From contig NZ_CP109027.1 of the NCBI RefSeq assembly GCF_036226885.1, forward strand, positions 2,666,001 through 2,730,000: a stretch of DNA of 64,000 bases, given 5' to 3'. The DNA comes from Streptomyces sp. NBC_00663. GTDB lineage: Bacteria > Actinomycetota > Actinomycetes > Streptomycetales > Streptomycetaceae. Made by a program: the position numbers and the translations under genes. Under the pieces are notes generated by a model. It did not search any database. It saw only the letters and a program-made list of their open reading frames with translations, and was not told the DNA's origin. Shown here one piece after another: positions 30,991 to 40,462 of the stretch (position 1 is its first letter; every line of letters starts with the position of its first letter).

Positions 30991-31014
30991 CAGCCCACCA
31001 CCGGCGTAACAGCC
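30981..31014. repeat. 15-bp direct repeat spanning the lacI stop codon
   Basis: ACCGGCGTAACAGCC occurs at 30981-30995 and 31000-31014. The first copy holds the lacI stop codon TAA and the second repeats it out of use. Confidence 0.75.
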
Positions 31015-31089
31015 GACGCGTCCGCCCCTGCCGGGGCACCCCCATGTCTGCAACTCCGCCAGGAGTATCGGAGCCCAGGAGCGCCTCAA

Positions 31090-33138
31090 GTGACCCAGCA
31101 TGCCGAGAACCAGCCCCCGACCGGCGCGGTGAGCCTCGCGCAGTCGTCCCCGACCGTCGGTACGTTCCGTGAGCGGGACGGCGCGCTGGAGTGGAGCGGC
31201 CGGCAGGAGACCGTACGGATCGAGCCCTGGGGTCCGGACGCGGTCCGGGTCCGGGCACGGCTCGGCGGGCCGATCCTGGAGGGGCTGCCGGGTGCGCTCC
31301 TCGACGACGCGCCCGCCACCTCCTCCACCGTCAAGATCGAGGACGGGCAGGCGCAGTTGACCGTCGGCGCGCTCACCGTCGAGGTCAGCGCCGAGGGCCT
31401 GGTGCGGTTCCTGCGGACGGACGACTCCAGCGAGCTGCTCGCGGAGGCCCGCGCCCACTTCTGGTGGCCCGGCTCGCGCCTCTACACGGCCGTCGGCAAC
31501 GGTCACCACCGCCTTGAGCAGCGGTTCGCCGCCTACGACGACGAGAAGCTGTACGGCCTCGGCCAGCACCAGCACGGCCGGTTCGACCAGAAGGGCCTGG
31601 TCCTGGACCTGGTCCAGCGCAACGCCGAGGTCGGCATCCCGGTGCTGACGTCCAGCCGTGGCTACACCGTGCTGTGGAACAACCCGGCGATCGGCCGCGT
31701 CGAGCTGGCCCACAACGGCACGCGCTGGGTGGCCGACTCGGCCCGCCAGATCGACTACTGGATCACGGCCGGCTCCCCCGCCGACGGGCAGCGCCGCTAC
31801 TCCGCCGTCACCGGCCGGACGCCGATGATGCCGGAGTGGGCGGCGGGCTTCTGGCAGTGCAAGCTGCGCTACCGCACCCAGGACGAACTCCTGGAGGTGG
31901 CCCGGGAGTACAAGCGCCGCGGGCTGCCCCTCTCGGCGATCGTGTGCGACTTCTTCCACTGGACGCACCTCGGTGAGTGGAAGTTCGACCCGGCGGAGTG
32001 GCCCGACCCGTCCGCGATGGTGCGGGAGTTGGAAGAGCTGGGCATCAAACTCGTCGTCTCCGTCTGGCCGTCGGTGTCGCCGCTGAGCGAGAACCACCCG
32101 GTGATGGAGCAGCGCGGCTACTTCATCGGCACCCAGTACGGGCCGATGGCGCACGCGGACTGGCCGGACAAGGGGGTGGCGTCGACGGTGCAGGTGGCCT
32201 TCTACGACGCCACCAACCCGGAGGCGCGCCAGTTCGTGTGGTCGAAGATCAAGGAGAACTATCTCGACCCGTACGGCATCACGGCCTTCTGGCTGGACGC
32301 CTGCGAGCCGGAGCTGAAGCCCGGTTTCCCGGAGAACCTGCGCTACTGGTCGGGGCCCGGCCTGGAGGTCGGCAACATCTACCCGGCGGACAACGCCCGC
32401 ACCTTCCACGAGGGGCTGAGCGCCGAGGGCGAGGAGGTCATCACCCTCAACCGCTCGGCGTGGGCGGGCAGTCAGCGTTACGGCGCGGCCCTGTGGTCGG
32501 GTGACATCGGCACCGACTTCCCGACCCTGCGCCGCCAGATAGCGGCCGGTCTCAACACCGGACTGTCCGGCATCCCCTGGTGGAACACCGACATCGGCGG
32601 CTTCCACGGCGGCGACCCGACCGACCCGGCGTACCAGGAGGTCATGGTCCGCTGGTTCCAGTTCGGCGCCCTGTCCCCGCTGATGCGGCTGCACGGCTTC
32701 CGCGACCCGGGCATGCCGCTGGGCCCGGACATGACCGGCGGGCCCAACGAGGTGTGGTCGTACGGCGAGGCGGCCGGGGCCGTCCTGGAGAAGTACCTGC
32801 GGCTGCGCGAGCGGCTGAGGCCGTACGTCCTGGACGTCATGCGCGAGGCGCACGAGGAGGGGCTGCCGCCCATGCGGCCGCTGTTCCTGGAGTTCCCGGA
32901 CGACCACGCGGCCTGGTCGGTGGACGACGCGTATCTCTTCGGCGCGGACCTGCTGGTGGCCCCGGTGCTGACGGCGGGCGCGACGGCCCGCACAACGTAT
33001 CTCCCGGCGGGCGCGACCTGGACGGACGCGTGGACCGGTGAGTCGTACGAGGGCGGCAGGACCGTGACGGTCGAGGCGCCGCTGGACCGTATCCCGCTGT
33101 TCCTGCGGGACGGGGCGCGGCTGCCGGTGGCGGAGTAG
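31090..33138 (+). CDS. GH31 alpha-xylosidase
   Basis: The 682-residue enzyme lacks a signal peptide, so it acts in the cytoplasm. The catalytic nucleophile is Asp403 in AFWLDACEPE, and Asp472 in WSGDIGTDF is the likely acid/base. GIPWWNTDIGGFHGG and LSPLMRLHGFR further match YicI-type alpha-xylosidases. It would remove alpha-1,6-xylose from the non-reducing end of imported xyloglucan oligosaccharides. The GTG start at 31090 gives a normal N-terminus. A strong terminator follows. No operator is visible in its own 99-bp leader. Confidence 0.88.
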   Translation: MTQHAENQPPTGAVSLAQSSPTVGTFRERDGALEWSGRQETVRIEPWGPDAVRVRARLGGPILEGLPGALLDDAPATSSTVKIEDGQAQLTVGALTVEVSAEGLVRFLRTDDSSELLAEARAHFWWPGSRLYTAVGNGHHRLEQRFAAYDDEKLYGLGQHQHGRFDQKGLVLDLVQRNAEVGIPVLTSSRGYTVLWNNPAIGRVELAHNGTRWVADSARQIDYWITAGSPADGQRRYSAVTGRTPMMPEWAAGFWQCKLRYRTQDELLEVAREYKRRGLPLSAIVCDFFHWTHLGEWKFDPAEWPDPSAMVRELEELGIKLVVSVWPSVSPLSENHPVMEQRGYFIGTQYGPMAHADWPDKGVASTVQVAFYDATNPEARQFVWSKIKENYLDPYGITAFWLDACEPELKPGFPENLRYWSGPGLEVGNIYPADNARTFHEGLSAEGEEVITLNRSAWAGSQRYGAALWSGDIGTDFPTLRRQIAAGLNTGLSGIPWWNTDIGGFHGGDPTDPAYQEVMVRWFQFGALSPLMRLHGFRDPGMPLGPDMTGGPNEVWSYGEAAGAVLEKYLRLRERLRPYVLDVMREAHEEGLPPMRPLFLEFPDDHAAWSVDDAYLFGADLLVAPVLTAGATARTTYLPAGATWTDAWTGESYEGGRTVTVEAPLDRIPLFLRDGARLPVAE

Positions 33139-33149
33139 CCACGACATGA

Positions 33150-33188
33150 CGTGCGGCCGGTCCCTCCCCTAGGGGGACCGGCCGCACG
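33150..33188. terminator. Bidirectional terminator between GH31 and the second GH12 gene
   Basis: A perfect 15-bp stem (33150-33164 with 33174-33188) surrounds a 9-base loop. It lies between two convergent genes. Confidence 0.8.
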
Positions 33189-33206
33189 CGTTCATGGGTC
33201 AGCTCA

Positions 33207-33932
33207 TCAACTGCTGCTGACCGTCAGGTTGTTGGTGGTGAAGTCCAGACCGCCGGACGAGGACGTGATCTCGTAGCCGAACTGGACGTCCCCGATGGTC
33301 TCGCTGCTGGACATCCAGCCCTTGGTGCCCGAGATCCAGGTGAGGATCGACTTGATGTTCACGGTGCCGGAGCTGGAGTCCGAGGTGCGCAGGAACGAGA
33401 ACACCTGGTTGGCGCCGTTGCTGCCCTTGTAGACGGTCCAGGTGTGGCCGCCGAGGGTGACGTTGCCCTGCGAGGTGCCGAGCGGGCCGACGGCCCCGTT
33501 GTAGTTGACCCAGAGCATGATCTCGTAGTCGTAGTCGGTGTCCCAGATGTCGTACGAGGTGTTGTACGCGCCGGACGACGGGACGGTGACGTTGTAGCTG
33601 CTGGACAGCGAACCGAGGGAGGAGATGGTCTTGTTGACCACCTTCTTCGCGTTCGGGTACGACTTGATGCCGCCGGTGTTGGGGTGGTTGGCCCAGACGC
33701 CCCAGTTGGTGCCGGAGTTGGCCCAGATGCACTGGCTGCCGGCGCCGGAGCCCCAGATGTTGTTGTAGAGCGTGTAGCCGTTCAGGCTGGTGTTGCCCCA
33801 CTGGTCGCAGGAGTTCCACACGGCCGCCGAGGCGGGTGCGGAGGCGAGTCCGACGGTGGCGCCGAGGGCCATCGCGGGGGCCAGTACGGCCATGGTGATC
33901 TTGCGCAGCTTGCTGTTCGTGCTCTTTGCCAT
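33207..33932 (-). CDS. Secreted GH12 endoglucanase
   Basis: A 241-residue family 12 enzyme with a Sec signal (residues 1-37, ending ASAPASAA). The core has YNNIWGSGAGSQC near residue 56. The nucleophile is Glu137 in YEIMLWV and the acid/base is Glu221 in GYEITSSSGG. It differs strongly from the other GH12 at 28927, so the two are paralogues rather than a recent duplication. It lies 37 bases after GH95 and is the last gene of the long minus-strand operon. It probably cuts cellulose- or xyloglucan-type backbone outside the cell. Confidence 0.9.
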   Translation of the reverse strand: MAKSTNSKLRKITMAVLAPAMALGATVGLASAPASAAVWNSCDQWGNTSLNGYTLYNNIWGSGAGSQCIWANSGTNWGVWANHPNTGGIKSYPNAKKVVNKTISSLGSLSSSYNVTVPSSGAYNTSYDIWDTDYDYEIMLWVNYNGAVGPLGTSQGNVTLGGHTWTVYKGSNGANQVFSFLRTSDSSSGTVNIKSILTWISGTKGWMSSSETIGDVQFGYEITSSSGGLDFTTNNLTVSSS

Positions 33933-33969
33933 GGTGTCCCTTCCATGGGTGGGGGGATTGCGGGGGTGG

Positions 33970-36144
33970 TTACCACGCCTCCAGACGCAGGACGTGGTCT
34001 TCTCCGGCGACGAGGTCGAGCGGCTCGGTGCCGGAGGAAGTCCTCAGTTCGACACGGTGGCTGCGCGTGGGGCGCAGGACCGCGGTCGCTTGCCGTGGGG
34101 TCCAGATGAGGTCGAGTTCGGCGCCGAACCGGGTGCGGACGCCGAGGAGTCGGCCCTGGGGGTACCGGTCGGGCAGGGCGGGCAGCAGGACCAGCCGGTC
34201 GGGCGTCGACTGCACGAGCATCTCGACGAGCACGGCCGGGAGGGTGTGGGCGGCGTCGGCGTTGTAGACGTCCCGGTTCGGGTAGTGCGCGCTCATCAGC
34301 GAGTTGTGGAAGAAGTCGCCCTTGAGGACCTGTCCGAGGGCGTGCGCGACCCGTTCGCCGTCGCGCAGCCGGGCCGCGATCAGGGCGTGGTGGAGGTGGC
34401 CGTGGGCCGAGTCGTTCTCGGCGCCGCGCAGTTCCAGGGCGCGATGAGCGGCGTCGGCGAGGCCGGGGGTGTCGTACGGGTTGATCTCGTCGAGCGGCCA
34501 GACGCCGTACAGATGGCTGAGATGCCGGTGGTCGTAGGTGTCCTCAAGGCCCGGCCAGGCCCACTCGGCGATCGCCCCGTCGTCGTTGATCCGGTGCGGC
34601 GGGAGGCGGTCGGCGAGGGCGAGGAACCGGGCCGCGTCCTTCGGGTGGTACGCGGCGGCCGTGAGCAGGGCGTGCCGGGCCGCCGAGAGGTCCATCGCCG
34701 CGTTGATCGCGCCCCAACTGGCGTTGGCGGGGCGGTTCTCGGGCGAGTAGGAGGGGACCACGACGAGCCGGCCGTCGGCGTCGGTGCGGGTGAGGAAGTC
34801 CTCGTAGAACTGGGCGACTTCGGCGAGCGCGGCGGCGGTGCGGGGGTCGCGGGTGCCGGTGGTCTCGTCGTGGTCGACGAGCGGCTTGAGCAGCCAGTCG
34901 GCGCCGGCCGTCCACAGGTGCAGCGGGTACTCACGGCTGAAGTGGTACGTCAGCCCGGACTCGCCGTCGCTGTGCGGCGGGGCGACGATCCCGCGGGCGC
35001 CGAAGATCGCGCGGGCGTTCTCCCGCCAGTCGTCCAGTTGCCCGTGGACGAGGGACGCGAGCGCCTCGGTCACCTCGGGGAGGGCGGCTGCCGCGGCGGA
35101 CGCGGTCTGGAGGTTGACGTTGGCGTCGTTGGTGAAGGCCCCGGCCCAGGCGGTGTCCCAGTCGCCGGTCCACAGGCCGGTGAGGCGGGGCGGGAAGAGG
35201 CCGCTCGCGGAGAGCAGGTGATAGCGGCCGGCGGCGAAGAGGCGCTCCATGAGGGCGGGGCTGTCAGGGCGTTCCAGCAACTCCGAGCCGGGCAGGGCGC
35301 GTTCGGCGGGGTCCGCGTCCAGGTCGAGGGTGACACGGGTGTAGGCGGTGCGGTGCAGGGCGGTGTGCCGGTCGAGGAGGGCCGCATGATCGAGGGGAAG
35401 GTCGCGCAGGGCGCGCGCCTCCTCCATGACGTCCAGTTCGCCGGTGTGCCGGACGACGCGGGTCAGCAGCAGCACCGACTCGGCGCCGCTGATCCGCAGG
35501 CCGGGCGGCGTGAGGGTGGCGGTGCCGCCGGTGAGCTGGACGAGGGTGACGCCGGTGCAGGCGCGGTCGCTGCCGGGGTAGCGGGCGCGCAGGGTGAGCA
35601 GGGCGCCCTCGGGAGTGAGCACGGCACCCTGGCCGACGCCCAGGTCCTTCGGGGCGCCCGGCAGCCGGTGGTCCAGGGAGACCTCCAGGTCGGCCGCGGT
35701 GACCCGGTGGACGATGACGTCGTCGGCGCGGGAGACGAAGACCTCGCTGTCCCAGCCCTGGTGCCAGGTGCGGGTGACGCCGGTGGTGAAGTCGACGGAC
35801 CGGTGGTAGCCGGGGGCGTCACCGGTCGTGCCGCGCAGCCGGATCTGGAAGGCCGGGTGGAAGGGCTGCACCCACTGGAGCTCCCGGTGGTCCGTGAAGC
35901 TCTCGGCCGCGACGAGTTCTCCGGCGAGCAACCGGTCCTGGAGCGCGGGGAGTTCGGCGGCCAGCCGCGGCGGGCGGGCCTGGTCGGCGCCGTTGGGGCG
36001 GACCAGGGTGTGATGGGTGACGACGACCCGCTCGTCGTTCGGTTCGCCGAACATGAGGGCGCCGTGATGGCCGTTGCCGCTGAGGAAGCCGTCCTCCCAG
36101 CGGGCGGCGGGGCGGGGCTCCCAGGTGCCGTGCACCACGCTCAT
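33970..36144 (-). CDS. GH95 alpha-L-fucosidase (cytoplasmic)
   Basis: The 724-residue protein matches family 95: WEDGFLSGNGHHGALMFG at the N-terminus, DANVNLQTA with the paired Asn near residue 330, and HRHLSHLYGVWPLDEIN near residue 540. Members are retaining no anomer (inverting) 1,2-alpha-fucosidases or alpha-L-galactosidases. No signal peptide is present, so it acts inside. In a xyloglucan locus it would remove terminal fucose from side chains. The start overlaps the GH42 stop by four bases. L-galactosidase activity cannot be excluded. Confidence 0.85.
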   Translation of the reverse strand: MSVVHGTWEPRPAARWEDGFLSGNGHHGALMFGEPNDERVVVTHHTLVRPNGADQARPPRLAAELPALQDRLLAGELVAAESFTDHRELQWVQPFHPAFQIRLRGTTGDAPGYHRSVDFTTGVTRTWHQGWDSEVFVSRADDVIVHRVTAADLEVSLDHRLPGAPKDLGVGQGAVLTPEGALLTLRARYPGSDRACTGVTLVQLTGGTATLTPPGLRISGAESVLLLTRVVRHTGELDVMEEARALRDLPLDHAALLDRHTALHRTAYTRVTLDLDADPAERALPGSELLERPDSPALMERLFAAGRYHLLSASGLFPPRLTGLWTGDWDTAWAGAFTNDANVNLQTASAAAAALPEVTEALASLVHGQLDDWRENARAIFGARGIVAPPHSDGESGLTYHFSREYPLHLWTAGADWLLKPLVDHDETTGTRDPRTAAALAEVAQFYEDFLTRTDADGRLVVVPSYSPENRPANASWGAINAAMDLSAARHALLTAAAYHPKDAARFLALADRLPPHRINDDGAIAEWAWPGLEDTYDHRHLSHLYGVWPLDEINPYDTPGLADAAHRALELRGAENDSAHGHLHHALIAARLRDGERVAHALGQVLKGDFFHNSLMSAHYPNRDVYNADAAHTLPAVLVEMLVQSTPDRLVLLPALPDRYPQGRLLGVRTRFGAELDLIWTPRQATAVLRPTRSHRVELRTSSGTEPLDLVAGEDHVLRLEAW

Positions 36145-38108
36145 GGCTTCAGCACCGCCACTCCGTAGCGGTCGAGGGTGAGTTCGTCCGTGACGTTCAT
36201 GCCGGTCAGCACATCATGGAAAGCGCCCGGAACGCGCAGGTCCACGGAGTCGCGACCGTGGTTGAGCACGAAGAGCAACTCACCCCGCCGTACCGCTTCG
36301 ACGCCCGCCGGAAGCCCGTCCAGCACCGGCCGGACCCCCGCCTCGGCCGCGGACTCGGCGAGCAGCGCGCGCAGGTGGTCCGGCTCGGGAAGCGTGGCGA
36401 GATAGCGGGCCCGCCCTTTGCGCAACGCGGCGGGAAATCCGTCGAGTTCACCGCCCTTGAAGCAGGCCTCCACGACCGCTTCCCCGTCCGTCTCGATCTC
36501 CTCCGACCAGAGCACCCCGCGGAACCCGTCGCATTCGACGGCCTCCCCGGCGTCCAGCGGCCACCACTCGTGCAGGGTGCGGATGCCGAACAGCTCGCGC
36601 AGGCGGGCGTCCATCCCGCCGGGCCGGACCCGGTCGTCCTCGTCGGCGATGCCGGTGAGGAAGCCGCAGACGAGGGTGCCGCCCTGGCGGACGTAGCCGA
36701 GGAGGTTCTCGATCGCCGCGTCCGTGAGGGCGTACAGCTGTGGGACGACGACGAGCTTGTAGGCGCTCAGGTCGTGTTCGGGGTGGGCGAAGTCGGTGGC
36801 GAGGTGGGCCTCCCAGAGGGCCCGGTGCCAGGCGCCGAGGACCTGCGGATAGTCGACCTCGCTGGAGAGCCGGCCCTCGTGGGCGCCGGCCCACCAGGAG
36901 TGCCAGTCGTGCAGGACGGCGATCTCGTGGGGCGTGTGGCTGCCGGCGACCTCCCCGCCGATCCGGGCCAGTTCCGCGCCGAGCCGTTTGACCTCCTGGT
37001 ACGTCCGTCCCCGCTCCCCCGCGTGGCTGACCATCCCGGAGTGGAACTTCTCCGCGCCCTGCCGGGACTGCCTCCACTGGAAGTAGCAGACGGCGTCGGC
37101 GCCACGGGCGACGGCCTGGAGGGACCAGAGCCGGTTCAGGCCGCGCGGCTTGGGGTGGTTGACGCCCCGCCAGTTGACGGGCCCGGCCGCCTGCTCCATC
37201 AGCATCCAGGGGCCGCGGGCCTGCGAGCGGGTCATGTCCTGGATCAGCGCCCCTTGTTGGGCGCCGAGCGGATCCCGCGGATCGGGGTACAGGTCGACGG
37301 AGACGACGTCCTCCTCCTCGGCCCACCGCCAGGCGTCCTGTCCCGTCCACAGCGGCATGAAGTTGGTGGTGACCGGGAGGTGCGGGGTGTGCCGCCGCAC
37401 GATGTCCCGTTCGGCGAGGTAGCACTCCAGGAGCATGTCGGAGGTGAACCGCTTGAAGTCGAGGACCTGGGCCGGGTTCTTCAGATAGTGGGCGTGGCGC
37501 GGCGTGTGCACCTCGGCCCAGTCGCCGTAGCCCTGGCTCCAGAAGGCGGTGCCCCAGGCGGAGTTGAGGGCGTCGAGCGTGCCGTACCGCTGCCGCAGCC
37601 AGTCCCTGAACCGGGCGGCGGCCTCGTCGCCCCAGTCGAAGGTGCAGTACTCGTTGTTGATGTGCCACATCGTGAGGGCCGGGTGGCCGCCGTAGCGGGC
37701 GGCGAGGGCCTCGGTGATGGCGGCGGCGTGGTGCCGGTAGACGGCGCTGGAGTGCGAGAAGTGCTGTCGGCCGCCCCACCACTCGGTGCGGCCGTCCTGG
37801 TCGACGGGCAGGGTCTCGGGGTACAGATGGCCCAGCCAGGGCGGCGGCGAGGAGGTCGGGGTGGCGAGGACGACCCCGATGCCGTGCTCGTGCATCAGGT
37901 CCATGAGCCGGTCGAGCCAGCCGAAGTCCCGCTCCCCCGGCCGGGGTTCGAGCTTCGCCCAGGAGAAGACGCCGAGCGTGACGGAGTTGACGCCGGCGTC
38001 CTTCATCAGCCGGACGTCCTCCTGCCAGGTCTCCTCGGGCCACTGCTCGGGGTTGTAGTCACCGCCGAAGAGGAGGCGACCGCGGGTGGCGTCGGCGAGC
38101 TCGGGCAT
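36141..38108 (-). CDS. GH42 beta-galactosidase
   Basis: The 655-residue enzyme begins RLLFGGDYNPEQWPEETW near residue 11, a GH42 hallmark. The acid/base is Glu153 in WHINNEY and the nucleophile Glu305 in WMLMEQAAG. The trimerisation and beta domains follow. No signal peptide is seen, so it is cytoplasmic. In this locus it would release beta-1,2-galactose from imported xyloglucan side chains. The start codon shares one base with the GH74 stop (TGATG), so the genes are coupled. Confidence 0.9.
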   Translation of the reverse strand: MPELADATRGRLLFGGDYNPEQWPEETWQEDVRLMKDAGVNSVTLGVFSWAKLEPRPGERDFGWLDRLMDLMHEHGIGVVLATPTSSPPPWLGHLYPETLPVDQDGRTEWWGGRQHFSHSSAVYRHHAAAITEALAARYGGHPALTMWHINNEYCTFDWGDEAAARFRDWLRQRYGTLDALNSAWGTAFWSQGYGDWAEVHTPRHAHYLKNPAQVLDFKRFTSDMLLECYLAERDIVRRHTPHLPVTTNFMPLWTGQDAWRWAEEEDVVSVDLYPDPRDPLGAQQGALIQDMTRSQARGPWMLMEQAAGPVNWRGVNHPKPRGLNRLWSLQAVARGADAVCYFQWRQSRQGAEKFHSGMVSHAGERGRTYQEVKRLGAELARIGGEVAGSHTPHEIAVLHDWHSWWAGAHEGRLSSEVDYPQVLGAWHRALWEAHLATDFAHPEHDLSAYKLVVVPQLYALTDAAIENLLGYVRQGGTLVCGFLTGIADEDDRVRPGGMDARLRELFGIRTLHEWWPLDAGEAVECDGFRGVLWSEEIETDGEAVVEACFKGGELDGFPAALRKGRARYLATLPEPDHLRALLAESAAEAGVRPVLDGLPAGVEAVRRGELLFVLNHGRDSVDLRVPGAFHDVLTGMNVTDELTLDRYGVAVLKP

Positions 38109-40309
38109 CAGGCGGGCTCCCCGTACTGGATGCCACGCCCGTTGGTGGCGAGATACACGCGCCCGTGGACCCGCGGGTCACCGGTGATGACCTCACCGGT
38201 CCAGCCCCACTGGTGCTGGTCGTCGTTGATCCGCACCCAGCTCTTCGCCTCGTCGTCGGAGCGGTACACGGCGGTGATCGACTCGGTGGAGCCGACCAGG
38301 TAGACCGCCGGGTAGTCGGCGCCGTCGGCGGCCTTGCCGAAGCCGAGGGTGTACGAGGCCCAGCAACTGGCGACCTTCGCGAAGCTCCGGCCTCCGTCGG
38401 TGGACCTGTACAGCCCGTTCCATTTGACGCTCAGCCACAGGTCGCCGGAGCGCCCGGGTGCCGCGACGAGCTCGAACTGACTGTCCCCGGAGGGCAGTCC
38501 GGACGCCCGCGCGGTGAAGGTGACACCACCGTCCGTGCTGGCGAACAGCGTTCCGGTGTCGGTGTCGTACGCGTAGAACAGCGCCGGGTCGGCGGGGTCG
38601 GCGAGCGGCGTGGCGCCCTTCGGGAAGGAGGAGACCTCGGTCCAGGTGGCCCCGTTGTCCGTGGAGCGGTGGGCCGGGTACTTGGTGCCGTCCCAGTGCA
38701 CGAAGACCCACAGCAGCACTCCGCCGTCGGCGCTGACGGCGATCGGCCCCGGTGCGTCCTTGGCGAGGGAGGGCTGGGCCGCGAAGGGCGCCCAGGTCCG
38801 TCCGCCGTCGTTCGAGTACGCCCCGTTGCCGTGGTCGCCCCATCCGGTGCGCACGACGTACGCCGGCTTCGCCACGGCCTGCGCGAGTCCCGTCGCCGTC
38901 CCGAACAGGGGGTTGGACGCCATGCCGCGCGAGGGGGACGCCGTGAGCTTCTCGTGGTACATCACGCCGATGTCCCCGGACCCGCTGATCAGCCGCGCCT
39001 CCCCGGCCGGGGGCGAGATCAGCTGCCGTACGGACGCCTCTTCGAGCCCACGGATCTGCGGGGCCCAGTGCTTCAGATCCCTGGTGCCGTAGAGGGTGGC
39101 TCCGGTGCCGTACACCAGGTGCTTGGAGTCGTACGGGTCGAGCGCGAGCGCCTGGATCCACCAGCCGAACTTGGGGGCGTCCGCACCCCACTTGAGGAAG
39201 GGGGTCTCGGACACGTCGAAAACGGCGGAGTCCTTGAGCGAGGTCCAGGAGCGACCGCCGTCGGTGGACCGGAAGACGGTGTCGACCAGGGCCCACCGGT
39301 TGTTGGTGGAGACGACGAGGGTGCCCGGCCGCCGGGCGTCCACGGCGACCCCGCCGTACCCGAAGGAGTCGGTACCGCCGTCGTCGGTCGTCCCGCCCGG
39401 CTTCACCGGCGTGACCTCGCGCCACTTCCCGTTGGCGGTGCACAGGGCGTGCACACTGCCGTCGGACTGTCCGTTGGGCCCGGGGGCGTCGGCGTACGTC
39501 AGATACAGCTCACGGGTGTTCCTGTCGTACGCGCCCCGGATCGGCACCTTGGCGGCGGCACCGGAGGGCTGCCCGGGTACGGCCTCCCAGGAGGTCCCGT
39601 CGGCGGTGCGATACAGGTTGGCGGCACCGCCGTCGGAGTCCCCCCACCCGGCGTACAGGGTGCGCCCGGCGGCGACGAGCAGGGTGACACCCTGGCCGGA
39701 GGCGCTCGGTGTGCCCGGGAACCCGGTGGCGGCCGCCCAGGTGGCGCCTCTGTCCGTGGACCTGAGCAGCCCGTCGTGCCTGGTCCCGAGCCACAGCGTG
39801 TCACTGTCCCGGGGATCGACGAGCAGCCGCTCTCCGCACCCCCGCCCGTCCTCGTTGGCCCCGAGCCGCACGGCGAGATCGGTACGGGCCCAGGTCGCCC
39901 CCCGGTCGTCGGACCGCAGAACGGCCCCGTTGGAGGCCCAGGACTGCGCGTACGTACCGAGGGCGAGATAGACCCGGTTCGGATGAGCGGGGTCGACCGC
40001 CATCGCCTCGACCCCGAGGAGGTTCCAGTCGTCCCACCCGAGGTGATCGGTGAGCGGCGTCCAGCGCGCGGCGGAGTCGTCCCAGCGGTAGGCCCCGCCG
40101 ATGTCGGTACGGGCGTAGGCGAGGCCGCGGACGGAGGGGTGGAAGAGCACGCCGGTGACGAATCCGGTGCCGCCTTGGACGACGTTGCGCCAGCGGTAGG
40201 TGGTGGAGGCGGCATACGCCCGCCCTTGGATAGAGGGGAGGCCAGTGAGCGCAACGGCGGCGGCAGTCCCGGCAAGAACGGTACGACGGCTCACGCTGGA
40301 CGCATGCAT
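38108..40309 (-). CDS. Secreted GH74 endo-xyloglucanase
   Basis: The 733-residue protein has a Tat signal (SRRTVLAGTAAAVALTG). ARTDIGGAYRWD and NEDGRGCGERLLVDP are GH74 signatures, and the repeating SxDGGxTW-like units (TDRGATW, STDGGRSW, STDNGATW, STDGGVTF) are the beta-propeller motif of the family. No separate carbohydrate-binding module is seen. It would cut the xyloglucan backbone outside the cell. The ATG at 40309 is chosen because GAGG lies 8 bases upstream; the longer in-frame start is unlikely. It lies 153 bases after the second permease. Confidence 0.9.
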   Translation of the reverse strand: MHASSVSRRTVLAGTAAAVALTGLPSIQGRAYAASTTYRWRNVVQGGTGFVTGVLFHPSVRGLAYARTDIGGAYRWDDSAARWTPLTDHLGWDDWNLLGVEAMAVDPAHPNRVYLALGTYAQSWASNGAVLRSDDRGATWARTDLAVRLGANEDGRGCGERLLVDPRDSDTLWLGTRHDGLLRSTDRGATWAAATGFPGTPSASGQGVTLLVAAGRTLYAGWGDSDGGAANLYRTADGTSWEAVPGQPSGAAAKVPIRGAYDRNTRELYLTYADAPGPNGQSDGSVHALCTANGKWREVTPVKPGGTTDDGGTDSFGYGGVAVDARRPGTLVVSTNNRWALVDTVFRSTDGGRSWTSLKDSAVFDVSETPFLKWGADAPKFGWWIQALALDPYDSKHLVYGTGATLYGTRDLKHWAPQIRGLEEASVRQLISPPAGEARLISGSGDIGVMYHEKLTASPSRGMASNPLFGTATGLAQAVAKPAYVVRTGWGDHGNGAYSNDGGRTWAPFAAQPSLAKDAPGPIAVSADGGVLLWVFVHWDGTKYPAHRSTDNGATWTEVSSFPKGATPLADPADPALFYAYDTDTGTLFASTDGGVTFTARASGLPSGDSQFELVAAPGRSGDLWLSVKWNGLYRSTDGGRSFAKVASCWASYTLGFGKAADGADYPAVYLVGSTESITAVYRSDDEAKSWVRINDDQHQWGWTGEVITGDPRVHGRVYLATNGRGIQYGEPA

Positions 40310-40353
40310 GACACATACCTCGCTATTCGAGAAAGGGGAAGGGGACATACCTG

Positions 40354-40428
40354 AGGGGCGCGGGGCTGTATTGAATCCGCGGCTACCGCCGCGCGGGCGC
40401 GGCCAGCCACAAGAAACCCGCAGCCGCC
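40354..40428. repeat. Dispersed intergenic repeat, long form, inverted
   Basis: It reads AGGGGCGCGGGGCTGTATTG on the plus strand, so it is the reverse of the copies at 15661 and 21692. It lies inside the operon gap between the second permease and GH74. Confidence 0.7.
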
Positions 40429-40462
40429 AATGATCAGAAGCACCCCACTGAGTAGGCGCGGT

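Noticed and set aside
29962..33147. A 1061-codon open frame antisense to lacI and GH31
   Set aside because: High GC keeps stops rare on the opposite strand. Both plus-strand genes are clear family members, so this is a shadow.
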